Below, piece after piece: positions 15,290 to 28,041 of a stretch of 64,000 nt of DNA. The translations under genes and the position numbers were made by a program. Numbering within the stretch: the first letter of the stretch is position 1; the number at the start of each line of letters is the position of its first letter. The notes under the pieces were generated by a model. It ran no database searches. It saw only the letters and a program-made list of their open reading frames with translations, and was not told the origin of the DNA. This DNA is from Dugong dugon (taxonomy: Eukaryota; Chordata; Mammalia; Sirenia; Dugongidae), in the NCBI GenBank assembly GCA_030035585.1, contig CM057463.1:140276736-140340735 (forward strand), read 5' to 3'.

Positions 15290-16829
15290 GGCTAGAATGG
15301 AAAAATGGCATAAACAACTATAAAACTGGAAAAACTATATAAAGCAACTGTTTTCAACCATTGAACAACAGGAAAATGCTGGCTGTAATTTTTCAGAGAA
15401 AAGAAATGCATGAAATAAGTCACACACTAACAACAAATTTCTCCAGGGACTGCGCTTTCCAAAGTGAGTCACAGGGAAGTGGAGTCCAAAAAGAAAGCAG
15501 TGGTCATACTCGAAGAATGAAATAGAAACCAATGTTTGGGGTTGTTGAGACATTTCGAATTTGCTGAGAAGGTACCAGAGAAGTGGAAGACGTTCAGACA
15601 AGAACATGAGAAATCTTCATAGGATTTCCTTTAGTTTGGACCAAATACTAACATGCAAATATGCAGGGCAAGATTTTACATGGACTAGAGGAGAACAGCT
15701 ACTGGGTGGCTGTGAGCTACATAACAACATTGAGGTCATGTGGTGCTAGAAACATTGGAACTCTAACTCTCCAAAGTGAAGAGAACTTGCTGAATATCAA
15801 GGGCATTCAGTTGAAATTTTAGAAAATCTATGTCTTAGGAAGAGGTATACACTAGCCTTACAGAGAGCTACCTTATACCCACCCAAATAAAACCTAAAAC
15901 CTATCCACAACAGGATCCAACTGATCCTCCAGTAAGTTATATACCAGTAAAACAATGCTCAATAATCTCTACAGAAAGAAAAAAATATCTAGATTCTCAA
16001 TAACATAATTTCTGCAATGTCCTGTAGACAATCAAAAATTACTAGATGTGTCATGACACAAGACAATATAGCATGTAACTATGAAAAATAAGATAATCTT
16101 AATCTTAGCATGACACATATGTTGGAAGTAGCAAATAAATTCTTTTAAAAAAGCTATTATAAATAGATAAGGGATAAGAATATACATTTCAAGATGATAA
16201 AAGTGTCAATTCATCAAAAAGACATAATAATCTTCTTTCATAGGCACCTAATAACAGAGCTTCAAACCACACAAAGAAAAAAACTGACAGAATTAAAGGG
16301 AAGCATAGACAAATCCAAAACTGTAGTTGAATATTTTAACACTCCTTTCTCAGTAATAGATAGACTATGTAAACAGAAAATAGGAAAGAATATAAAAGAC
16401 CTGAACAAAAGGATTTATTTAAATTATTATGCAATTCAATCTAAATGATATTTATGGAATACTACACCCAACACCCATCTGTCAGTTTGTCATACTGTGG
16501 GGGCCAGTGTGTTGTTGTGATACTCGAAGCTATGCCACCAGTATTCAAATACCAGTAGGGTCACCCATGGTGGACAGGTTTCAGCTGAGCTTCCAGACTA
16601 AGACTAGGAAGAAAGACCTGGTAATCTACTTCTGAAAAGAATTAGCCAGTGAAAACTTTATGAATAGTAGTGGAACCTTGTCTGATACAGTGTCAGAAGG
16701 ATGAACCCCTCAGGTTGGAAGGCACTCAGAATAGACTGGGGAAAAGCTGCCTCCTCAAAGTAGGGTCAAACTTAATGACATGAATGAACTCAAACTTTCA
16801 GGATCTTCATTTGCTGATGTGTATGACTC

Positions 16830-16844
16830 AAAATGACAAGAAAC
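16830..16844 (+). repeat. left target-site duplication of L1-B
   Basis: AAAATGACAAGAAAC here pairs with AAAATGACAAGATAC at 25229-25243: 15 bp with one mismatch. It precisely brackets L1-B and lies at the 5' UTR/ORF boundary of the host RTE. Confidence 0.95.
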
Positions 16845-17165
16845 GGAGAGATCCAGCAAAATGGCACTCTAGGCAGAAGCACCACGCCGTCCCTCCACAG
16901 AAAAGATGCGAAAAACTAAGCCAAACAGAGAATACAACAATCCTGAAACCCTAAAACATCAAATGAAGAGATAAAGAACTCAGCCAAGCACCAAATGGAG
17001 TGAGAAAACTGACAGAGAACAGAGAGCGAGGAGAGATTCATGCAGAGGTCCCCTACCAGCTAACGCAATGTGGATCCACCATCTTGGACTCCTATCAGAG
17101 ACCAGCAAACAGGGATACGAGAAAGCAGCCTCACGGAGCATCCAGCGGGAGACAAAACAACTGGT

Positions 17166-17717
17166 AATTTACAGCGTGCACTTTCCCACCCCCCACCCCT
17201 CTTCGCCCCGGCACGGCCTCCTCTGCTTCCCACGGCCACGGTCTCTTGACCAGGAAGCACCGGCTGCTTGGATTCCACACACCCAAGTGGGCGGCTCTCC
17301 AGGTGCCATTTGTTGGCTGCTAGTGTTGCTTTTTTTTTCTGCTTCTTTTGATTTCAGACTTGCCTCTCGCCACCTCCCCCTCCTTTCACTCAAGTGCCTG
17401 GCTCCATGCACCACCTTTGCTTCTTCCTGAGGGGCTGCAGGGCGCCGGCAATTTGTGATATACGCTTTCCCACTCTCCACCCTTCTTCACCCACACTCGG
17501 CCTCCTCTGCTTCCCGCGGAAACAGTCTCTTGTCCAGAAACACCAGCACGCACTGGCTGGCTCTCTGAGTGCCATTTGTTGGCTGCTGGTGTTTTTTTTT
17601 TTTTTTCCCCTACTTCTTTTGATTTCTTGCTTGCCTCTCGCCGCCTCCCCATCATTTTGCCCGAGTGCCTGACTCTGTGATCCATCTTTGCTTCTTCCTG
17701 AGGGGCTGCAGAGCTCC
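17166..17717 (+). repeat. two tandem units in the L1-B 5' UTR
   Basis: Unit 1 is 17166-17449 (284 bp) and unit 2 is 17450 to about 17717 (268 bp). Both start AATTT.., carry CTTTCCCAC, CGGCCTCCTCTGCTTCCC, GTGCCATTTGTTGGCTGCT, CTTGCCTCTCGCC, and end CTTCTTCCTGAGGGGCTGCA. They are GC- and pyrimidine-rich with several CpGs, unlike the AT-rich coding part. Tandem promoter monomers are well known in mouse L1; here the same arrangement is read directly from sequence. Promoter activity is inference. Confidence 0.9.
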
Positions 17718-18829
17718 ATTCGAGTGTGGAGCTGCTTCCCAGTCTGGGCTACCACGCTGGTGGGATCCTGGGGCTTTTGTTCATTTGTTTGTTTTGAATT
17801 GTTTGTTTCTTTTCTTTTCCTTTTCTTGAGTTGGGAGCCCTTTCTGACCAGGCAGAGCTGCGTGGCAAGGAACTCCCCTTCAGCTTCCACAGACGTGCAG
17901 AGGGATCCCTGAGAGCATTTCTTTTTTCATTTGTTTTTTTTTTCTGTTTTTTTTTGGGGGGCTCTTCTTGTTTTTTTTTTTTTAATTTGTTTTGTTTTCT
18001 TTTCTTTCTTTTTCCCTTTTTGTATTTCTTCATTGCTCAGTTTCTTGTCTCTCTATTATCTTCCTTCTCTTAATGATCCCTGAATACCATGCATTGTATA
18101 CCTCTACGCCTTCTAGCCAGGCTGTACTGCGACACCTGAGAGAGACTTCCCTAGCCCTCACAGCTGCATTGGTGGGATCCCTGGGAAATTTGCGGTGCTT
18201 TAACCTTTCTGATTTTTTAAAATTTAATTTAATTTAATTTTTTATTTATTCATTCTTTCCTTTTCTTTCTCTTCCCCTTTCTGTTTTTCTCCATTTCATA
18301 GTCACTCATCTCTCCATTTCAACAGCAAGCTCCCCTAGCATTTTTTTTTGTTTGTATCTTTTTTGGCTCCGGTTCCTCACTCCTCTCTCCCATATACATC
18401 TTAGCTCCACACATAACAATCTCCCCACTGCATCATGCCTAGCTGCACACCGTACGCTTGACATCACACCACCAAGCAGTACAGGCACAGCCTACTGGAA
18501 CCTGCCCTGCACTGATTACCGACCTGCCCTGGGGGCTGTAGTAAGTGCCAGAAACAACCCGTCCCAGTACCTCCTCTACAGCTAGACCTGCCCTGCTGTA
18601 CCATATCTGAGTGACTGACCCTGCCAGTTGGAGAAGGAGGTGAACATTATTGAGCACACAGACAAGCAAACAACAAAGAACACACAGCCTGCCTGCTCAG
18701 ACATAGTCAAATTTTTTTTAAAAAAATGGGACGAAACTAACAAATCTACAATCAATAAACGAGAAAAATAACTACTGAATGCCCCGAAAATAGCAGACAA
18801 TATCAAAACATTTACAAAAACTGGACAGG

Positions 18830-19828
18830 ATGGTTCCAGTAGGCATCCAAATTAAAACACCAGATGACTCTTCTGTGGAAGAAAATGCACTAGAAGTACC
18901 TGATAGGGAATTTAAATCTCTAATACTCAGAATTTTCCAAGAACTAAGGCAAAAAGCAGACAAAAATGAGGAAAAAATAGACAAATTCATGGAAAATACA
19001 GACAAAAAATTGGAAGCATTCAGGAAGATGATACAGGAACAAAATGCCAAAATAAATTCACAACTAGAAATTATACAAAAACAACAATTAGAAATCCAAA
19101 AGATAAACAGCAAGATTTCAGAAATGGATGATGTCATAGAAGGGCTGAGAAGCAGATTTGAAACCGTGGAAGACAGGATCAGTGGAACTGAAGACAAACA
19201 CTTGGATACAACTCTGTTTCAGGAAAACTCAGAAAAAAGAACAAAGAAAAATGAAGAAACCCTGAGAGTTATGTGGGACACAACTAAAAGCAAAAATCAG
19301 TGAGTGATTGGAATTCCAGAACAGGGGGGAAAAACAGAAAACACAGAGAGGATCATTGAGGAACTGCTGACAGAAAACTTCTCCAATATCATGAAAGATG
19401 AAAGGCTGGCCATCCAAGAAGCTCAACGAAACCCATATAGAAGAGACCCCAAAAGAAAATCACCAAGGCATATCATATTCACACTCGCCAAAACCAAAGA
19501 CAAACAAAGAATCCTGAGAGCAGCTCGGGAAAAACAAGAAGTCACATACAGAGGAGAAACAGTAAGACTAAGCTCAGATTATTTGGCAGAAACCATGCAG
19601 GCAAGAAAGCAATGGGATGACATACATAAAATCTTGAAATAAAAAAATTGTCAGCCAAGAATAATATATCCTGCAAAACTCTCGTTCAGATATGATGGTG
19701 AAATTAGGTCATTTCCAGATAAACAGAAATTAAGGGAATATGTAAAAGTCAAACCAAACTTACAAGAATTATTAAAGGGAGTTCTTCGATCTGAGGACAA
19801 ACAGCTTCAGCTCACAGGCAGAACCTAG
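18830..19828 (+). pseudogene. L1-B ORF1 (ORF1p), two premature stops
   Basis: A single frame of 333 codons encodes a full-length ORF1p broken only by a TGA at 19301-19303 (codon 158) and a TAA at 19640-19642 (codon 271). It terminates at TAG 19826-19828. Residues ~35-120 are a Glu/Lys/Gln-rich coiled coil (KLEAFRKMIQEQNAKINSQL). The RRM follows, with the IGIPEQ block just after the first stop, then KSPRHIIFTLAKTKDK and the C-terminal YLAETMQARKQWDDIHK block. ORF1p is an RNA-binding trimer that packages L1 RNA. No frameshift is seen, which marks this as a young or recently silenced copy. Confidence 0.93.
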
Positions 19829-20252
19829 GATGCAGGATCGTACGAGCCAGATACCAATCTAGGAAATAAACTCTCAAGGACTATCCAAAACCAAAGAAAT
19901 ACAATAGGGAATCAGAGCAGTTAATCAATGGATGAAAACAACATCAAAACAATGAAAGAGGGAATAAACGGCATAGGTATAGAACCTTCTAATGGAGAGG
20001 AAGGCAAGGCGATACAGAGTAATGGTAGACTGCTTCAAACTTAAAAAGATAAGGGTAAAAGTCGTGGTAACCACAAACAAAGTTAACAAACATACTCACA
20101 AAAATAAAGACGAAAAATATAAAGTCTCAGCAAAAACAAAACCTACAATAACAAAAGAAATGAAAAAAAAAATCCACAAACAAAAGTAACTCAGCACAAG
20201 AGAATAAGAAGAACAAAGAAATCTTCAGCACCACAAAAAAAAGCACTACAAA

Positions 20253-23200
20253 ATGACAGCAACAAACTCACATCTATCAATAATTACACTGAATGTAAAT
20301 GGACTCCATGCACCCATAAAGAGATGGAGAGTGACAGAATGGATAAGAAAACAGAATCCATCAATATGCTGTCTACAAGAGACACACCTTAGAAACAAAG
20401 ATGTGAATTTAGTAAAAGTCAAAGGCTGGAAAAAAATATATCAAGCTAACAACTACCAAAAAAGAGCAGAAGTGGCAATTCTAATCTCAGATAAAATAGA
20501 CTTTAAAACAAAATCTACCACAAAAGACAAAGAAGGACACTATATAATGATTAAGGGGAGGATCCATCATGAAGACATAACCATAATAAACATCTATGCA
20601 CCCAATGACAGCACTCCAAAATACATAAAACAAACTCTAACAACACTGAAAAGAGAAATTGACAGTTCCACAATAATAGTAGGAGACTTCAACACACCAC
20701 TCTCAGTAAAAGACAGAACAACTAAGAGGAAACTCAGCAAAGATACAGAAGACCTAAAGGGCACAATCAGACAACTTGACCTCATAGACATATATAGAAC
20801 ACTCCATCCAACCACTGCAAAGTACACATTCTTTTCCAATGCACATGGAAGGTTTTCCAGAATAGACCACATCTTAGGCCACAGAACAAACCTCAACAAG
20901 ATCCAAGACGTTGAGATAATTCAAAGTATCTTCTCTGACCACAAGGCCATCAAGGTAGAAATTAACAATAGAAAGAGCAAGGAAAAAAATCAACTACCTG
21001 GAAACTGAATAATACCCTGCTTACACATCACTGGGTAAAAGAAGAAATCAGAGATGGAATAAAAAAATTCCTAGAATCAAATGAGAATGAAAACACATCC
21101 TACCAAAACCTTTGGGACACAGCAAAGGCAGTCCACAGTGGACGATTTCTAGCAATAGATGCACATATCAAAAAAGAAGACAGGGAAAAAATCAAAACTT
21201 TAACTACAGAACTCAAACAAATAGAAAGAGGACAGCAAAAAAAAAAAGCCCCCAACCACCGGAAGAAAGGAAATAGTAAAGATCAGAGCACAAATAAATG
21301 AAATAGAGAACAGAAAAACAATAGAAAGAATCAACAAAACCAAAAGTTGGTTCTTTGAAAGAATCAACAAAATGGACAAACCACTGGCCAGACTGACAAA
21401 AGAAAAACAGGAGAGGACACAAATAACCCAAATAAGAAATGAAATCGGGGACATTACAACAGACCCAACTGAAATAAAAAGGATTATAACAGAATATTAT
21501 GAGAAACTCTACTCCAACAAATTTGAAAACTTAGAGGAAATGGATAAATTTCTAGAAACACACGGCCTACCCAAATACAACAAAGAGATGTTGAAAATCT
21601 GAACAGACCCAAACAAGAGAAGAGATTGAAAAGGTAATAAAAACACTTCCAACCAAAAAAAGCCCTCGCCCAGATGGCTTCACTGGATAATTGTACAAAA
21701 CATTTACAGAAGAGCTTGTACCGGTACTACTCAAGCTACTTCAGAGCATAGAAGAGGAAGTAACACTTCCAAATTCATTCTATTAAGCCAGCATAACGCT
21801 GCTACCAAAACCAGGCAAAGACATCACAAAAAAAGAAAATTACAGACCTATATCTCTCATGAATATAGATGCAAAAATTCTGAACAAAATTCTAGCCAAT
21901 AGAATTCAACAGCATATCCAAAAAATAATACACCACAGCCAAGTAGGATACCAGGTATGCAAGGATGGTTCAGCATGAGAAAATCAATCAACGTAATCCA
22001 CCACAGAAATAAAAGGAAAGAAAAGAATCACATGATCATCTCAATTGACAAAGAAAAGGCATTTGACAAAGTCCAACACCCATTCCTGATAAAAACTCTT
22101 AATAAAATAGGTATGGAAGGGAAATTTCTCAACATAATAAAGGGCATCAATGCAAAACCAATGGCCAACATCATTCTTAATGGAGAGAGGCTGAAAACAT
22201 TCCCCTTGAAAACAGGAACAAGACAAGGATGCCCTTTATCACCACTCCTATTTAACACTGTGCTGGAAGTTCTAGCTAGAGCAATAAGGTAAGAAAAAGA
22301 AATAAAAGGCATCCAAATTGGTGATGAAGAAGTGAAACTGTCCCTGTTTGCAGATGATATGATATTATACCTAGAAAACCCTAAAGACTCCATGAGAAAT
22401 CTACTGGAACTAATATAAAGATTCAGCAGAGTAGCAGGATACAAGATAAACATTCAAAAATCATTTGGATTCCTATACACCAGTAAGGAGAACAATGAAA
22501 AGGAAATCAGGAAACAATACCATTTCAATAGCCCCTAAAAAGAAAAAATACTTAGGAATAAATCTGACCACGGATGTAAAAGACCTATACAGAGAAAACT
22601 ACAAAACACTGGCGCGTGAAACCCAAAGGGATCTACATAAATGGAAAAAGACACCATGCTCATGGATAGGCAGACTCAAGATTGTGAAAATGTCAATTCT
22701 ACCCAAAGCAATTTACAAATACAAAGCAATCCCGATCCAAATACCAACAACATTCTTCAAAGAGATGGAAAAACTAATCATTAACTTTTATGGAAAGGGA
22801 AGAAGCCCCAAATAATTAAAGCACTACTGAAGAAGAAGAATAAAAGTTGGAGGACTCACACTACCTGACTTCAGAACCTAGTATACAGCTACAGTAGTCA
22901 AGACAGCCTGGTACTGGTAGAATGACAGAGACATTGACCAATGGAACAGAATTGAGAACCCGGATGTAAATCCATCCACCTATGGTCACCTGATCTTCAA
23001 CAAGGGCCCCAAGTCCATCAAATGGGAAAAGACTGTCTTTTTAATAAATGGTGCTGGCAAAACTGGATATCCATCTGCAAAAAAATGAAACAGGACCCAT
23101 ACCTCACACCGTATACATAAACTACTTCAATATGGATCAAAGACCTGAATATAAAGCCTAAAACTATAAAGTTCATAGAAGAAAAAATAAGACCAACACT

Positions 23201-24070
23201 ACAGGCCTTAATACATGGCATTAATGAGATACAAACCATAACCATCAATGCACAAAACCCAACAGATAAGCTAGATAACTGGGATCTTCTAAAAATCAAA
23301 CACCTATGCTCTTCAAAAGACTTCACCAAAAGAGTCAAAAGAGAACCTACAGACTGGGAAAAAATTTTTGGACTGTACTAGTCAGACAAAGGTCTAATCT
23401 CCATAACCTACAAGAAAATCCAACCCTCTACAACAAAAAGACAAATAATCCTGTTAAAAAATGGGCAAAGGAAATGAACAGACCCTTCACCAATGAAGAC
23501 ATTCAAATGGCCAACAGACACATGAGGAAATGCTCGCGATCTCTAGCCATTAGAGAACTGCAAATTACAACCACAATGAGATACCATCTCACCCCGGCAT
23601 TACTGGCATGAATCAAAAACACTGGAAATAACAAATGTTGGAGGGGCTGCGGGGAGATGGGAACTCTCATGCAGTGTTGGTGGGAATGCAAAATGATACA
23701 ACCATTCTGGAAAATGATATGGCGCTTCCTCAGAAAGCTAGAAATAGACATACCATTCGATCCAGCAATCCCACTCCTAGGAATATATCCTAGAGAAAGG
23801 AGAGTCGTAACTTGAATAGAGATATGCACACCTATGTTAATGGCAGCATTGTTCACAATAGCAAAACGATGGAAACAACCTAGATGCTCATCAACAGATG
23901 AATGGATAAACAAACTATGGTACATACACACAGTGGAGGACTATGCAACGAGAAAGAACAACAATGAATCTGTGAAGCATCTCATAACATGGATGAAACT
24001 GGAGGACATTATGCTGAGTGAAATAAGTCAATCACAAAGGGACAAATATTGTATGAGACCTCTATTGTAA
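20253..24070 (+). pseudogene. L1-B ORF2 (endonuclease/RT), frameshifted
   Basis: Remnant of the endonuclease/reverse transcriptase ORF2p. The first 251 codons (20253-21008) are uninterrupted and hold the whole APE-type endonuclease. The active-site residues sit where human L1 has them: N14 (TLNVNG), E43 (CLQETH), the VGDFNTP block, and S228-D229-H230 (FSDHK). The frame breaks near 20985-20992 at an A-run. Downstream pieces include the RT palm ([36 protein letters not shown] at 22210-22275) and the catalytic SLFADD at about 22340. The C-terminal Cys region (CWRGCGE-type, about 23630) reads to RPLL at 24070. Several stops and frameshifts lie in the RT part, so it is not functional. Confidence 0.93.
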
Positions 24071-24889
24071 AAACCCATGAAAAAGTTCACACACAAAATG
24101 TAACAATCTTTTTGGGTTACCAGAGATGGGAGGGGTCAGGGGGAAATACTAAATAGGCAATAGATAAGTGGTATCTTGGGTGAAGGGTGAGACAGTACAG
24201 AATACAGGGGAAACTAGCACAAGCTGTTCCAGGAAAGGTCATGGAGGCCCCATAGACATATGCAAACTCCCTGAAGGACTGAATTGTGGGGACCATAGTC
24301 TCGGGGAACATCTAGCTCAATTGGCATGGCACAGCTTATAAAGACAATGCTCTACATTCTACCTTGGTGAGTAGTGCCTGGGGTCTTAAAAGCCTGTGAG
24401 CAGCCATGTAATATACTCCACTGGTCTCATCCCTTCAGGAGCAAGGGAGAATGAAGAGAACTTGATACAAGGAAAAGATTAGTCTGAAGGACTAATGGAC
24501 CACAGCTACCAAGGCCTCCACCGGACTGAGTCCAGTACTGCTAGATGGTTCCCAGCTACCACCACTGACTGCTCTGACCAGGATCACAACAGAGGGTTCT
24601 GGACAGAGCTGGAGAAGGATGTAGAGCATAATTGTAACTCAGAAAAAAAAGACCAAATTTACTGGCCTAATGGAGACTGGAGAAACCTTGAGAGTATGGC
24701 CCCCAGACACACTTTCAGCTCAGTGGTGAAGTTACCTCCGAGGTTCACTGTTCAGCCTGGGAGTGGACAGCCCCTTAAAACCAAATGAGACTAACGAGGT
24801 ACAGGAGTCCAGTGACAGGGGCCAGAAGGCAGAAGGGGACAAGGAAGCTGGTGATAGGGAATACAGGGTTGAGTAAGGATATTGTTGAA

Positions 24890-25228
24890 GTGTTGTGAGA
24901 TTGTTAAACATTGTCATAGGGCAACATTTGTAGTAACTGTTAAATGAGAAACAATTTTGTTCTGTAAGCCTTCATCTTAAGTGAGAATAACAGCACAATT
25001 GGAAGAGCGTAGTCAATGTCACTGAACTGTGTATGTAGAAAGTTTTGAAACAGTGTTATCTTTGGCTATGTGTATTTTCACCAAAAAAAAAAAAAAAGGT
25101 TGAGAAGTTAGAGGGTTAATATGTTGTGGGGTTGTTAACCAATGTCATGAAAGAACATGTGTACTACTGTTTCATGAGAAACTATTTGTTCTGTAAGCCT
25201 TCACCTGACGTACAATAAAATATTTAAA
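24890..25228 (+). repeat. reiterated 3' terminal module of L1-B
   Basis: The 3' end of L1-B repeats itself. Copy 1 (about 24890-24990) has GTTAAATGAGAAACAATTTT then TCTGTAAGCCTTCATCTTAA. A middle stretch (about 25010-25097) is itself an L1 3'-end-like block ending TTTTCACC plus an A-run. Copy 2 (about 25110-25228) has TTTCATGAGAAACTATTTGT and TCTGTAAGCCTTCACCTGAC, then AATAAAATATTT. L1-E at 39.26 kb has the same doubled end, while L1-I at 59.06 kb has only one. It is therefore a subfamily trait, not a private rearrangement. Confidence 0.8.
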
Positions 25229-25231
25229 AAA

Positions 25232-28041
25232 ATGACAAGATACAGCTGCAAACATCCATTAATAATCAGAACATGGAATGTACAAAGTATGAATCTAGGA
25301 AAACTGGAAATTGTCAAAAATGAAATGGAACACATAAACGTCAATATCTTAGGCATTAGTGAGCTGAAATGGACTGGTATTGGCTATTTTGAATCAGACA
25401 ATCATATGGTCTACTACGCTGGGAATGACAAATAGAAGAGGGATGGTGTTGCATTCATCATCAAAAAGAACATTTCAAGATCTATCTTTAAGTACAATGC
25501 TGTCAGTGATAGGATAATATCCATAAGCCTACAAGGAAGAACAGTTAATATGACTATTATTCAAATTTACCCACCAACCACTAAGGCCAAAGATGAAGAA
25601 ATTGAAGATTTTTACCAACTTCTGCAGTCTGAAATTGATTAAACATGCAATCAGGACGCACTGATAATTACTGGTGATTGGAACGCAAAAGTTGGAAACA
25701 AAGAAGAAGGATCAGTAGCTGGAAAATATGGCTATGGTTATAGAAATGATGCCAGAGATTGCATGATAGAATTTTGCAAGACCAACGACTCTTTCTTTGC
25801 AAATACCTTTTTCACCAACATAAACAGTGACTATACATGTGGACCTCACCAGATAGAATACATAGGAATCAAATCTACTACATCTGTGGAAAGAGATGAT
25901 GGAGACGCTCAATATCATCAGTCAGAAAAAGGCCAGGGGCTGACTGTGGAACAGACCATCAATTGCTCATATGCAAGTTCAAGTTGAAGCTAAAGAAAAT
26001 TAGAACAAGTCCACAAAAGCCAAAGTATGACCTTCAGGATGTCCCACCTGAATTTACAGACCATCTCAAGAATAGATTTGATATGTTGAACAGTAATGAC
26101 CAAAGACCAGACGAGTTACGGAATGACATCAAGGACATCATACATGAAGAAAGCAAGAGGTCATTAAAAAGACAGGAAAGAAAGAAAAGACCAAAATGGA
26201 TGTCAGAAGAGACTTTGAAATATGCTCTTGAACATCGAGTAGCTAAAGCAAATGGAAGAAATGATGAAGTCAAAGAGCTGAACAGGAGATTTCAAAAGGC
26301 AGCTTGAGAAGACAAAGTAAAGTATTATAATGACATGTGCAATGACATGGAGTTAGAAAACCAAAAGAGAAGCCCATGCTCGGCATTTCTCAAGCTGAAA
26401 GAACTGAAGAAAAAAATTCAAGCTTCGAGTTGCGATATTGAAGGATTCTTCAGGGAAAATATTAAACAACGCAGGCAACATCAAAAGAAGATGGAATGAA
26501 TACAGAGTCACTATACCAAAAAGAATTGGTTGATGTTCAAACATTTCAGGAGGTGGCATATGATTAGGAACTGATGGTACCGAAGGAAGAAGTCCAAGCT
26601 GCACTGAAGGCATTGGCAAAAAACAAGGCTCCGGGAATTGACAGAATACTAATTGAGATGTTTCAGCAAAGTGATGCAGTGGTGGAAGTGCTCACCTGTC
26701 TATGCCAAGAAATTTGGAAGACAGCTACCTGGCCAACCAACTGGAAGAGATCCATATTTATGCCTATTCCAAAGAAAGGTGATAGAACTGAATGTGAAAA
26801 TTATCAAACAATATCATTAATATCACATGCAAGTAAAATTTTGCTGAAGATGATTCAAAAGGGGTACAGCAGTATTTTGACAGGAAACTGCCAGAAATCC
26901 AAGCTAAATTCAGAAGAGGATATGGAACCAGGGATATCACTGCTGATGTCAGATGGATCCTGGCTGAAAGCACAGAATACCAGAAAGATGTTTACCTGTG
27001 TTTTAATGACTATGCAAAGGCATTTGATTGTGTGGACCATAACAAATTATGGATAACATTGTGAAGAATGGGAATTCCAGAACACTTAATTGTGCTCCTG
27101 AGGAACCTGTACACAGATCAACAGGCAGTCGTTCCAACAAAACGAGGGGATGCTGAGTGGTATAAAGTCAGGAAAGGTGTGAATCAGGGTTGTAATATTT
27201 CACTGTGCTTATTCAATCTGCGTGCTGAGCAAATAATCTGAGAAGCTGGACTATATGAAGAAAAACAGGGTATCTGGACTGGAGGAAGACTCATCAACAA
27301 CCTTTCTTAAGTGGATGAAATAATCTTGCTTGCTGAAAGTGAAGAGGACTTGAAACACTTAGTGATGAAGATCAAAGACTACAACCTTCAGTATGGATTA
27401 CACCTCAACATAAAGAAAACAAAAATTCTCACAACTGGACCGATAAGCAACATCATGGTAAATGGAGAAAATATTGGAGTTGTCAAGGATTTCACTTTAC
27501 TTAATCCACAATCAACGCTCATGGAAGCAGCAGTCAAGAAATCAAACAACACATTGCATTGGATCTGCAAAAGATCTCTTTAAAGTGTTTAAAAGCATAG
27601 GTGTCCCCTTGAAGACTAAGGTGCACCTGACCCAAGCCATGGTGTTTTCAGTTGCCTCATGTGCATGTGAAAGCTAGACAATGAATGAGGAAGCCCAAAG
27701 AAGAGTTGATGCCTTTGAATTATGGAGTTGGTGAAGAATATTGAATAAAAGCATGAACTGCGAAAAGACGGAACAAGTCTGCTTTGGAAGAAGTATGACC
27801 AGAGAACTCCTTGGAAATGAGGATGGCGAGACTTTGTCTCATGTACTTTGAACATATTATCCAGGGTAACCTGGAGAGGGACATCATGCTTGGTAAGGTG
27901 GAGGGTCAGCAAAAAAGAGGAAGATCCTTGGCAAGATGGATTGACATAGTGGCTGCAACAATGAACTCAAACATATCAATGATTCTGAGGATGGCGCAGG
28001 ACTGGCAGCATTTCGTTCTGTTGTGTGTAGTGTCAGTATGA
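25232..28041 (+). pseudogene. RTE ORF (endonuclease + reverse transcriptase) pseudogene
   Basis: Broken single ORF of a BovB-type RTE. The 5' part (25232-25435) is the APE-like endonuclease start with WNVQSMNLGKLEIVKNEM and LGISELKWTGIGYF. The motif TGDWNAKVGNKEEG near 25672-25713 is the GDxN endonuclease signature. The RT part reads at 26574-27056 (KALAKNKAPGIDRILIEMF; FMPIPKKGDRTECENYQTIS). The catalytic YADD box is destroyed at about 27308: the Tyr codon is TAA and the box reads stop-V-D-E. The thumb and C-terminal end follow (NLQYGLHLNIKKTKIL at about 27380). At least eight stops or frameshifts are present. The L1-B target duplication lies across the presumed start ATG. Confidence 0.92.

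Larger units (their letters stand above)
16845..25228 (+). mobile_element. L1-B: full-length LINE-1 of 8.4 kb, youngest-looking copy
   Basis: A complete LINE-1 with a long 5' UTR (16845-18829) containing two tandem ~270-285 bp units, ORF1 18830-19828, ORF2 20253-24070, and a 3' UTR 24071-25228 with a reiterated terminal module. It is bracketed by a 15-bp target duplication (16830-16844 and 25229-25243). The 5' end begins about GGAGAGATCCAGCAAAATGG and differs from the GGCGGGGCCAAGATG-type start of L1-A and L1-C, so it belongs to another promoter subfamily. It has far fewer coding lesions than L1-A or L1-C. It inserted at the start of the RTE ORF, on the same strand. Confidence 0.96.

Noticed and set aside
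17169-18073. Antisense and sense ORFs up to 166 codons in the L1-B 5' UTR
   Set aside because: Low-complexity Lys- or Phe/Ser-rich frames across pyrimidine-rich tandem units; no domain and no start context. I considered an L1 antisense ORF like primate ORF0 but nothing supports it.
22028-22453. 141-codon minus-strand ORF over the L1-B RT
   Set aside because: Shadow of the RT coding strand, with the same counterpart in L1-C at 49649-50062.
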